From Archangium violaceum (lineage in GTDB: Bacteria > Myxococcota > Myxococcia > Myxococcales > Myxococcaceae), in the NCBI RefSeq assembly GCF_016859125.1, contig NZ_CP069338.1, positions 1,426,001-1,490,000 on the forward strand: DNA of 64,000 bases, read 5' to 3'. How positions within the stretch are numbered: position 1 is the first letter of the stretch; the number at the start of each line of letters is the position of its first letter. A program made the translations under genes and the position numbers. Shown here one piece after another: positions 15,969 to 23,293 of the stretch. Below the pieces are notes generated by a model. That model was not told where the DNA came from. It did no database searches and was given only the letters and a program-made list of their open reading frames with translations.

Positions 15969-16108
15969 GACATCCTCCTTCTCTGCATGTGGTTGCTACC
16001 GCTGTTGCGCTTCGGCATGAGGACAGACGTCTCCCGTTCCGGTGAGGCCGGGAGACACTGCTTGGACCGAACACAATGGACCGTCCGGGTGCCGGACGGA
16101 TGTGGGAG

Positions 16109-16124
16109 CCCGCGTTTCCGCGGG
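16109..16124 (-). terminator. Hairpin after the membrane-anchored protein gene
   Basis: CCCGCG-TTTC-CGCGGG directly follows the TAA of the leftward gene at 16126. A second hairpin (CCGTCCGG/CCGGACGG) lies just beyond, near 16081-16100. Confidence 0.5.
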
Positions 16125-16125
16125 A

Positions 16126-16989
16126 TTAGAGGTGATGCGTCAGCCGCTGGACCTCGTCCGTCGTGGCCCCTGACTCATACAGCCCCGCCAGCAGCGCGTT
16201 GCGCAGCAGGCTCTTGAGCTTGTCACTCCCCAACTGCTTGAAGGTGCTCACCGCGCGCTGACGATCCAGCTGGGCCAGCCGGAAGAAGAGATCATACTTC
16301 TCACCGACCAGGCTCTTCTTCGCCACCTCGGACAGTGCTGGGTCGATGGGCTCCAGCGCGAGCGAAACCATGGCGTCACGCGCCGCCGCGTCCTCGGGAG
16401 CCAGGGAGTGGAGCAGGTCGATCATCGCCATGCGATCCAGCACGGCCTCGGGCTTGCCCTCCACGAACCGCGTGTCCGCCGGCAGGGCCGCGAGTGCGCT
16501 GGGATCCGCCAGTTCCTGCTGGAGCGCCGTGATGTTCTCACGCCCGCCACGGTTCAGCTCCTGGATGAGGGTCTCCTCGCGAAAGAAGACATTGAAGCGT
16601 CCCTCGCGATACGTGCGCGCGGCCGTCCGGATGGCCTCGCGGCGCGCGGCCGGAGTATCCGCGGGGGCGGGCATGGGGGGCGGCTCCGGGGCAGCCCCCC
16701 TGCCCCCGGAAGCAACCGCCTCCCGTGACGCCGCGCTGGAATCGCCCGTGGAGGCGCCCGCCGCGGTGCCCGGAGCCCTCTCCTCCCGGGCAGCCGCCCT
16801 GACCGCCGCTGGAGGGCTGGAAGGCGCCGGCCGGGGAACCTCGGCTCCGGATTGCCGGGACAGCGCATGAGGCCAGAACTGGATGACGACGGTGTACATG
16901 CCAGCCGCACCGAGCAGCAACAGGGCAATGGCTGGCGCTACCCACCGGGCCACGAGGGCCTTCCGGTGGGGAAGGTCATTGCTTCGCAT
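16126..16989 (-). CDS. Membrane-anchored protein of unknown function
   Basis: A 287-residue protein from ATG 16989 with GAGGAGGATCC in front. One transmembrane segment (about residues 16-36, VAPAIALLLLGAAGMYTVVI) is followed by an Ala/Pro/Ser-rich linker (about residues 50-110). A helical C-terminal domain follows (REGRFNVFFREETLIQELNR, ADTRFVEGKPEAVLDRMAMI, AKKSLVGEKYDLFFRLAQLD). It has one membrane pass near the N-terminus and a probable periplasmic body. No domain is recognised. It sits between the M1 and M4 peptidase genes on the same strand, so a role in handling secreted peptidases is possible but only by association. Confidence 0.65.
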   Translation of the reverse strand: MRSNDLPHRKALVARWVAPAIALLLLGAAGMYTVVIQFWPHALSRQSGAEVPRPAPSSPPAAVRAAAREERAPGTAAGASTGDSSAASREAVASGGRGAAPEPPPMPAPADTPAARREAIRTAARTYREGRFNVFFREETLIQELNRGGRENITALQQELADPSALAALPADTRFVEGKPEAVLDRMAMIDLLHSLAPEDAAARDAMVSLALEPIDPALSEVAKKSLVGEKYDLFFRLAQLDRQRAVSTFKQLGSDKLKSLLRNALLAGLYESGATTDEVQRLTHHL

Positions 16990-17034
16990 GGATCATCCTC
17001 CTCGAATGGGACCCTGGCAGCAGTCCGGTTCCGG

Positions 17035-18783
17035 CTAGAAGAGCCACCGTTGCGGCGGCGCTTCCAGGGACTGCAAGCCATTGGACTGATTCCAACTGAC
17101 GACCCGGTTCTCTGGATCCACCGCCACCGAGACGACCGGCTCCCCGAAGGGCACCGTGGCGCTGGTGGTGGCCTCGGTGGGTTGCAGCCCGAAGCTCACG
17201 GGGACGTTCACCGTCTGCGTCGGACCCTTCACCTGGATCACCACGCTCACAGGATAGATCTTTCCCGAGAAGAAGGTCTTCTGTGTCACCTCCACGCGCA
17301 GCTCGCCATTCTGCTGTGTGGTGTTCACCGTGAAGGTGGGCCAGTCCGTCTCCCCCGCCCCATACACCCAGGCATTGAAGTAGGCGTCCAGGTCCCGCCC
17401 CGAAGCCCGCTCCAGCTCTGCTTGCAGATCCGCGACGCCGCGCGTGCCAGGCGAACCCGAGAGGAATTCCTTGATGGCCTGGACGATGGTGTCCTGGCCG
17501 CCAGGCAGCAGATCCTCCAGCTGCACGAAGAAGAGCATGGAGCCGGTGCCGTACGTCTCCATCGCATAGGACAGGAAGGGGGTCGGGCGATCAGTCGGCC
17601 GTGGATGGTAGAAGGCGGTGCGCGCCAGACGATCCCAATACGCGCGTGTCCGCGCGGCGTCCGCGGGCCAGTTCCTGACCTCGTAGACATAGGTCAGGTA
17701 TTCGGCGATGGCCTCCTTCCATGCGAAGTCATACGCGTCCGCGAGGGTGGTGCGATTGCCCGCCCACTGGTGGACGATCTCGTGCATGAGCGTGTGGCGC
17801 GTCATGTCCGCGTATTCCCTGGGGGGGAGATCCGGCAGATCCTCACGCAGGATGATGTTGGCGGGATGCTCCACGCCCAGCCATTGGGTGGGCGCCCCGG
17901 CGATGCGCAGCTCCTCGCCATAGGGGAGCGGCCCGAGCAGGCCCTTGATCCACCGCACGTAGCCCGCCATGACGCTCTTGGAGAGCGACGCGGCGAGCCG
18001 GCCACCCGGCACCTCGAAGAAGACCAGCTTCGTGCCATCCACGTCGAGCCATTGATTCCTGCTCCACGCGCGATTGGAGGCGACGGCGAAGGAGGAATAG
18101 GTGGGCGCTGGCGTCTGCAGCAGCTCGCAGCGCGTCTTGGTGCTGTTCACCCGGGTGCGTTTGCCCGGGCAGAGGGTGACCTCCCCATCGGCATGGGTCA
18201 CCTCGAGGACATATCTGGCGAGCTGCCCCGGATCGTCATTGCACGGGCCAAACCTGTCACATTGCTCGACCCAGTTGAGGAGGTATGAGAAGGTGTTGCC
18301 AGCGTGATCCCTCGTCCGGGTGAATCCCACGGGGGAGAAGTCGTACGTCTGCTCGGGGACGGTGATGCCGCCTTCCAGCAGGACCTGGCCGGCGAAGAGC
18401 GGCTCGCCGCAAACGCGCAGGGTGCCACTGGCCGGCTGGACGCTGACGGGCTGCCCCGTGTTCCACCGGATGTCGGTGACATTGTCGGGGGCGTCCAGCG
18501 TGATGCAATCCCCCCCAGGAGGGGCCACGTCGAAGTAGAGGCTCGAGCGAGCCTCACGCGTGGTGAGGTTGAAGTCGTAGTGGTATCGCTGGATGTCCGG
18601 TGGGAGCTCGCCGGGAGCGACGTCGACATGCCCTGAATCCATGTCGATGTCACCTGGCTCATCCGGGCCCGCCTCGGTGCAGCCGGCTCCCAGCGCCCCC
18701 AGGGTCGACAGCACAACCGCGAGCCTGGTGCGACGGAAGATTCTGGTGCGACAGAATATTTTGGAAGAGAATGTTCGAAGCAC
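17035..18783 (-). CDS. M1 family metallopeptidase, lipoprotein
   Basis: The 582-residue product starts at GTG 18783 after a G-rich stretch. The signal ends in LGAGC (Cys35), a good lipobox, so it is probably anchored at the cell envelope. The gluzincin motif H334-E-I-V-H338-x18-E357 (MHEIVHQWAGNRTTLADAYD, then KEAIAEYL) is that of aminopeptidase-N-like M1 enzymes. The exopeptidase GAMEN motif is not evident at the usual distance upstream, where APTQWLGVEHPANIILRED occurs instead (M1-like 'GVEHPAN'). The C-terminal 100 residues are beta-rich (LRVEVTQKTFFSGKIYPVSV). It lies upstream of the membrane protein and M4 genes and downstream of Hint protein B. Confidence 0.88.
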   Translation of the reverse strand: MLRTFSSKIFCRTRIFRRTRLAVVLSTLGALGAGCTEAGPDEPGDIDMDSGHVDVAPGELPPDIQRYHYDFNLTTREARSSLYFDVAPPGGDCITLDAPDNVTDIRWNTGQPVSVQPASGTLRVCGEPLFAGQVLLEGGITVPEQTYDFSPVGFTRTRDHAGNTFSYLLNWVEQCDRFGPCNDDPGQLARYVLEVTHADGEVTLCPGKRTRVNSTKTRCELLQTPAPTYSSFAVASNRAWSRNQWLDVDGTKLVFFEVPGGRLAASLSKSVMAGYVRWIKGLLGPLPYGEELRIAGAPTQWLGVEHPANIILREDLPDLPPREYADMTRHTLMHEIVHQWAGNRTTLADAYDFAWKEAIAEYLTYVYEVRNWPADAARTRAYWDRLARTAFYHPRPTDRPTPFLSYAMETYGTGSMLFFVQLEDLLPGGQDTIVQAIKEFLSGSPGTRGVADLQAELERASGRDLDAYFNAWVYGAGETDWPTFTVNTTQQNGELRVEVTQKTFFSGKIYPVSVVIQVKGPTQTVNVPVSFGLQPTEATTSATVPFGEPVVSVAVDPENRVVSWNQSNGLQSLEAPPQRWLF

Positions 18784-18825
18784 CGCGCCCCCCCCTGTGG
18801 GAATTGCTTGTGTATGGTGAGACCC

Positions 18826-18849
18826 GCGTCCCCGCTTTCGCGGGGACGC
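18826..18849 (-). terminator. Perfect 10-bp hairpin after Hint protein B
   Basis: GCGTCCCCGC and GCGGGGACGC flank a TTTC loop, 17 bases past the stop of the leftward gene at 18866. It suggests that M1 transcription can be uncoupled from Hint B. Confidence 0.6.
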
Positions 18850-18865
18850 TCAGGCCCGGCGTTGC

Positions 18866-19708
18866 TCAGAGCCCGCTGACGTCCGCGTCCTCACGGACCG
18901 ACAGGCGGAAGTAGTCCTGGGACCACTCGTTCTGGAAGCGCACGGAGCCGGTCATCAGGCCCTCCACGTCCAGCACGTTCTCCATCTTGACCTTGCTGAC
19001 GGGCTGCACGTTCCAGACCTTGCCCGTGTAGCGGAACACGCTCACCTGGCTCAATTCCACCTTCTGGCCGTCAACGCCCAGCAGCACGTCACCCGCCTTG
19101 AGCGTCCTCGCGCGCACCATGATGCCATCACCGTTGACCATCGGGTGCTCGGAGGTCACCTCGACGCGGCGGCCGTCCACGGTCTCCAGGACGAAGATGT
19201 CCTCCACGGTGTCGCCCGCGACGAAGGTGCGGATGGGTTGCTCGGAGAACTCCGGCCGAGCCAGCGTGGCGTTCTGGGTGAGCGCCGTCACCGTGCTCAG
19301 TCCGGCGAAGGGGGCTTCGGCGATGGGCCAATACTTCTCACCGAAGCGCACCTCTTCCGTGCCGGTGTAGCAACCCACCATGCACGTTCCCAGGTACGTC
19401 GGGGTGAACGACAGGCAAGGCTCGGCTTCGGAAACAGGGACGCGGAAGGTGCAGGCGGTACCCGTCGTGTGATTCGGATAGGTATGGCACCCGCTCGCGA
19501 AGATGACGTAGTCTCCGAAGGAGTTGTAGGCCGTCTCGCGCGCCGCATTGATGTAACCACATTTCCTCGCCCACGCGTTACGGCCCACGGCCTGCTCCGG
19601 ATACAGGATTTGATCATCCTGGAAGCAGCGCGTCTCGACTTGCGCCCACGCCGACGACGAGATCGAAAAAGCAGCCACGACAATCAGACGCACAAACATG
19701 ATTCTCAT
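18866..19708 (-). CDS. Secreted Hint-domain protein B
   Basis: A 280-residue paralogue of Hint protein A with the same layout. The signal peptide (VRLIVVAAFSISSSAWA) precedes a Cys-rich domain (TRCFQDDQ, GRNAWARKCGYINAARET, GCHTYPN, CTFRVP) and a C-terminal Hint-like part: GTCMVGCYTGTEEVRFGE, PIRTFVAGDTVEDIFVLE, VEVTSEHPMVNGDGIMV, LKAGDVLLGVDGQKVELS, GKVWNVQP, ending DVSGL. The T-x-E-H-P block and the G-C start are conserved between the two copies while surrounding residues differ, so selection appears to act on both. ATG 19708 or 19699 could be the start. It heads the block of secreted-peptidase genes and may be transcribed first. Confidence 0.75.
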   Translation of the reverse strand: MRIMFVRLIVVAAFSISSSAWAQVETRCFQDDQILYPEQAVGRNAWARKCGYINAARETAYNSFGDYVIFASGCHTYPNHTTGTACTFRVPVSEAEPCLSFTPTYLGTCMVGCYTGTEEVRFGEKYWPIAEAPFAGLSTVTALTQNATLARPEFSEQPIRTFVAGDTVEDIFVLETVDGRRVEVTSEHPMVNGDGIMVRARTLKAGDVLLGVDGQKVELSQVSVFRYTGKVWNVQPVSKVKMENVLDVEGLMTGSVRFQNEWSQDYFRLSVREDADVSGL

Positions 19709-20078
19709 GTGAGCATCACCCCTTTTATGCCTCGAAAGGCAGTCAGGCGTTATAAGCCGGACTCACACCAAAAGTGAAGACTAAATAAACACCCTGTAAA
19801 ACATTCAGGATGGGGAATTCCCTCCATCCGCGCTACCTGTTCTTCACGGACCTCTAGAGTGAGAGCGACGGACTGGCCCTCGGTACGCGAAATCGCATAC
19901 GCGTAACCTCATACGCACAATCGCATATGCGACGCCGTATAGGTGAAATTCCCTACAACAGCCGCATAGCCGGGTTTCCTGGGCGCTCGGCACCCCGCCT
20001 GGACTCATCTATGAGGGAATCCCCTCCAAATCCCTTGGAGCCAGGAGTCGCGGGATGCAAAACAACACAGGGTAGTGG
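19709..20078. other. Divergent intergenic region between Hint protein B and the RCC1 gene
   Basis: About 370 bases, clearly lower in GC than the surroundings. It holds two 20-bp near-repeats at 19884-19931 and presumably the promoters of both flanking genes. No complete gene is seen. Confidence 0.5.
19884..19931. repeat. Two 20-bp direct repeats with internal dyads (possible operator)
   Basis: TACGCGAAATCGCATACGCG (19884-19903) and TACGCACAATCGCATATGCG (19912-19931) differ at four positions and start 28 bp apart. Each contains inverted TACGCG/CGCGTA or CGCATATGCG half-sites. Position in a divergent intergenic region suggests a binding site for a regulator. Confidence 0.5.
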
Positions 20079-20792
20079 ATGCCCGGGCTGTTGGGAGTCT
20101 GGCTCGGAGTCCTGCTGACTGTTGGCTGTGGGAGGCCCGTCGGCGTTCCAGAAGAGCCGGAGGTGCTGGACTCCGCTCTGCAAGACACGCGGGCGGGAGA
20201 CCGTATCGCGGCGGGAGTCAGCCATTCGTTGGCGGTGCGCCCGGATGGCACGGTCTGGGCTGTGGGCGGCAACGGCTATGGCCAGCTGGGAGGTGGGACC
20301 ACGAGCGCTCGCCGGACGCCGGTGCAGGTGCAAGGGCTGAGCGGAGTGGCGGCCGTGGATGTGGGCTCCAACCACTCGCTGGCGGTGCTCTCCGACGGTA
20401 CCGTGTGGGCCTGAGGTGACAACTCCACCGGCCAGCTGGGGGATGGCACCACGAACCCCAGCTCCGAGCCCGTGCAGGTGCGCGAGCTGAGCGGGGTGGT
20501 GGCCGTGGCCGCTGGCACCCTTCACTTGTTGGCGGTGCTCTCCGACGGCACCCTGTGGGCATGGGGCTCCAACGAATACGGCCAGCGGGGAGATGGGTCC
20601 ACGGCCTGGCTCTCCTCGCCGGTGCGGGTGCAGGGGCTGAGCGGAGTGGTGGCCACGGCCGCTGGCGGCGGCCATGTGTTGGCGGTGCGCTCCGACGGCA
20701 CCCTGTGGTCCTGGGGATACAACCCCTACGGCCAGTTGGGCAATGGAGCGCCCGTGTACGCCACCACAGCCATCCGCTCCCTGCTGTATTGA
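20079..20792 (+). pseudogene. RCC1-repeat lipoprotein gene with one premature stop
   Basis: The frame from ATG 20079 encodes a lipoprotein signal ending LLTVGC, then RCC1-type beta-propeller repeats (HSLAVRPDGTVWAVGGNGYG, then HSLAVLSDGTVWA). A TGA at 20412-20414 interrupts it exactly where the repeat calls for Trp (W-A-W-G-D-N). The same frame then continues GDNSTGQLGDGTTNPSSEPV, HLLAVLSDGTLWAWGSNEYG and HVLAVRSDGTLWSWGYNPYG to 20792. A single G-to-A change (TGG to TGA) therefore explains the break; about four repeats are present, fewer than the seven of a full propeller. Myxobacteria have many such surface lipoproteins. Sequencing error or readthrough are alternatives. Confidence 0.75.
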
Positions 20793-20817
20793 ATTGCGAG
20801 GCCCCGTGGCCACGCCT

Positions 20818-20845
20818 CCCTCTCCGCGGGAACATGCGGAGAGGG
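20818..20845. terminator. Hairpin between RCC1 and dioxygenase genes
   Basis: CCCTCTCCGC pairs perfectly with GCGGAGAGGG (10 bp) around GGGAACAT, between two convergent 3' ends. Confidence 0.6.
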
Positions 20846-20866
20846 AACGGGCTGAATGACCGCGGA

Positions 20867-21682
20867 CTACACCGAGATGCCCACCGGCAGGGTGGCGATG
20901 TAACCCGCCGTGGGGCTGCCCGTGACGCTCGCCATCTGGAGTGACGTCCCGTCCCGGAAGACCATGTCCGTGGCGAAGCTGACCCTGGACAGGTTGGTCT
21001 GGCTCACGCTGTACCCCGTGGTGGAATACACCGTCTTGCAGACATCCAACGGGAAGGCGATCTGCGAGGTCTTGATCTTGTAGCTGGCGGACGTGGCCTT
21101 CGCGAGGCTGGGGTAGATCTCGAAGTGCAGGTGCGGCACCCGGCCGTCATAACAACCCGGGAAGATGGTCTTGAAGGTCACCGTCCCGTCGCTGCCCGTT
21201 TCCTGCACGCCTCTCAGATAGTTCTGGTTGGGAAGGGCATACATCGAGTACTTGCCGTCACGGTCACACTGCCAGAGGTAGATGGCGTAGCCCGACAGTG
21301 GGGCGCAGCTCTGCCTGGAGTTGACCAGGGTGAGCTTGAGCGTGAGCAGGACGCCCGCCGCGGTACCGGTTGCACCGGCGATGCTGGAGCGGATGTCACT
21401 GCGCACGATGCCCGACAGCTTGAGCGCGTTGGGTCCGTTGGACCCATCACCCGGATACGGCCCCTGGGTCTCCTCGGGGATCGTCGCACAGCTCGCAAGC
21501 CCGTCCTCGGTGAGGAGGCCCTCGCCACCGATGCCCTCCTCGGCGCCGGCCCCGCAGCCCACCAGGGGCATGAGCGTGGCCCCAGCCATCAACTGCAGGA
21601 TTTGTCTGCGGCCCGTCCTCTGCGCCAGGATCTTCAGATCGTGCTCGAGGCCCTTGTCGTGATCGTGATCATTTTCAATCAT
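20867..21682 (-). CDS. Intradiol ring-cleavage dioxygenase-like protein, exported
   Basis: From ATG 21682 (GGGGGAC just upstream) the protein has 271 residues. The N-terminus GRRQILQLMAG resembles a Tat twin-arginine signal and runs into LVGC, a lipobox. The core carries the intradiol signature: ATIPEETQGPYPGDG, a YSMY region, and FKTIFPGCYDGRVPHLHFEI, which supplies Tyr178, His184 and His186. These, with Tyr145 or Tyr148, would bind Fe(III). Cytoplasmic homologues open catechol or protocatechuate; exported, lipidated ones are known but their substrates mostly are not. It is divergent from the trypsin-like protease gene. Confidence 0.85.
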   Translation of the reverse strand: MIENDHDHDKGLEHDLKILAQRTGRRQILQLMAGATLMPLVGCGAGAEEGIGGEGLLTEDGLASCATIPEETQGPYPGDGSNGPNALKLSGIVRSDIRSSIAGATGTAAGVLLTLKLTLVNSRQSCAPLSGYAIYLWQCDRDGKYSMYALPNQNYLRGVQETGSDGTVTFKTIFPGCYDGRVPHLHFEIYPSLAKATSASYKIKTSQIAFPLDVCKTVYSTTGYSVSQTNLSRVSFATDMVFRDGTSLQMASVTGSPTAGYIATLPVGISV

Positions 21683-22035
21683 TGTGTCCCCCGTGGGTTG
21701 CAGCACGAGGAAGGTAGAAGGCCTTTCTTAAGCATTCCTTAAGCAGAACAGGAAATCATTACAAACACATCTTCTTCGAATATGTGGAATATCACGTAAG
21801 TCCAACCTGCAGAGGCTCGGCCCTCGACAGGAACCCTGTCGCAGTGGCAACTGCAACACGGTTTCAGCTTCCTGGTAGAATTCGACCGTGCCCGTTGCCG
21901 GGACTTTTCCCCTCGAAGCGAGCCCTGTGGCGACACAGCCGTAACAAAAAGAAAGATGCGAAATCAGCGTTGACTCGGTGTGTCGCGCAACTCCACAATA
22001 AGCGCGTCTCATACCCCCCGTCACCCGAGGTCAGA
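21683..22035. other. Divergent intergenic region with CTTAAGCA direct repeats
   Basis: About 350 bases of reduced GC content between the dioxygenase and protease genes. CTTAAGCA occurs at 21727-21734 and 21738-21745, one helical turn apart, about 45 bases upstream of the dioxygenase start; this could be a regulator site. The frame of the protease is open through much of this stretch, but no homology supports coding. Confidence 0.4.
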
Positions 22036-23202
22036 ATGTCCCCAAGCTTGTTCGTGCGCCGCTGGGCCGTTGCCAGCACGATGTCGCTGCTGGTGGGTTG
22101 TGGTTCGGAGGCTCTCGAGGAGAAGCAGACGCAGGAGCCGGTCCAGGCCAGCGAGCAGGAGATTGTCGGCGGAACCAACACGACGATCGCCGCCAATCCC
22201 TGGCAGGTGTCGCTGCAGTCCAGCTCGGGCTCCCACTTCTGCGGCGGCTCGATCCTCAACGAGAACTGGATCCTCACCGCGCAGCACTGCGTGAAGTCGG
22301 GTGGGACCGTCAGCAAGCCGGGCCGGGTGGCGGCGGGCAGCACCACGCGCAGCGGGATGAGCACCTCCGGGCAGATCCGCCAGGTCGCCGAGGTCATCGT
22401 CTATCCCGGCTACCAGGATGCCAACTACGGCAAGGACGTGGCGCTGCTGCGCCTGTCCACTCCGCTGGACCTGAGCGGGTCGAACGTAAAGGCCATCGGC
22501 CTCGTCACGAAGGCCGACGCGTCCGCGGGCGTCACCAACACGGGCGTCACCGCGCGCGTCACCGGCTGGGGCACGCTCACCAGCGGCGGCAGCACGCTTC
22601 CGGACACGTTGCAGACCGTGGACGTGAAAATCATCAGCAACAGCCAGGCCCAGTCGTCCTACCCGAGTGAGAGCATCGGCGCGGACCAGCTCGGCGCGGC
22701 CGCGGCGGGCAAGGACTCGTGCCAGGGCGACAGCGGCGGTCCGCTCACGGTGCTCAAGGGCAGCACGCGCGTGCTGGCCGGCGTCGTCAGCTGGGGCTAC
22801 GGCTGCGCCGACTCGCGCTACCCAGGCATGTACGCGCGCGTATCGGAGTTCGAGAGCTGGATTACCTCGAAGATCGGCGGTGGCGGCGGCGAGCCGCCGC
22901 CGTCGACGTTGCTCTCCAAGACGGGCCTCTCGGGCGCGAGCAGCAGCTGGCAGCACTTCGCCATCACCGTCCCGTCCGGCGCCACCAGCCTCACGGTGAG
23001 TCAGTCCGGCGGCACGGGTGATGCGGACCTCTACGTCCGCGCCGGCTCGCAGCCGACGACGAGCGCGTACAACTGCCGCCCGTACGAGGACGGCAACACC
23101 GAGAGCTGCTCGTTCAGCAACCCGACGGCCGGAACCTGGTACGTCTCCGTGCGCGGCTACTCGTCGTACTCGGGCGTGTCGCTGACCGCGACCATCCCGT
23201 AA
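22036..23202 (+). CDS. Trypsin-like serine protease with C-terminal PPC domain, lipoprotein
   Basis: 388 residues from ATG 22036. The frame is open farther upstream, but the lipoprotein signal (FVRRWAVASTMSLLVGC, Cys22) begins here. A short propeptide ends before IVGG (residues 43-46), the usual trypsin activation site. The catalytic triad is His84 (LTAQHC), Asp134 (YGKDVALLRL) and Ser233 (DSCQGDSGGPL). The Cys expected shortly before the active serine loop (L-C-A-G) is replaced in LGAAAAGKDSC, so one disulphide may be missing. Residues about 293-388 are a PPC module (GDADLYVRAGSQPTTSAYNC), nearly the same type as in the M4 peptidase at 51.5 kb. It is probably secreted and self-processing. 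Confidence 0.92.
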   Translation: MSPSLFVRRWAVASTMSLLVGCGSEALEEKQTQEPVQASEQEIVGGTNTTIAANPWQVSLQSSSGSHFCGGSILNENWILTAQHCVKSGGTVSKPGRVAAGSTTRSGMSTSGQIRQVAEVIVYPGYQDANYGKDVALLRLSTPLDLSGSNVKAIGLVTKADASAGVTNTGVTARVTGWGTLTSGGSTLPDTLQTVDVKIISNSQAQSSYPSESIGADQLGAAAAGKDSCQGDSGGPLTVLKGSTRVLAGVVSWGYGCADSRYPGMYARVSEFESWITSKIGGGGGEPPPSTLLSKTGLSGASSSWQHFAITVPSGATSLTVSQSGGTGDADLYVRAGSQPTTSAYNCRPYEDGNTESCSFSNPTAGTWYVSVRGYSSYSGVSLTATIP

Positions 23203-23227
23203 GTCACGCGTCCGTTCCCTTCACGCC

Positions 23228-23256
23228 GGCGCCGGTCCTCGCGAGGGGCCGGCGCC
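23228..23256. terminator. Strong hairpin between convergent genes
   Basis: GGCGCCGG and CCGGCGCC pair around TCCTCGCGAGGGG, itself partly paired, 26 bases after the protease stop and 38 before the 3' end of the leftward gene. Confidence 0.65.
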
Positions 23257-23293
23257 GTCGTATATGCGGGGCCCGCGGCTTCCTGGCGAGCGC

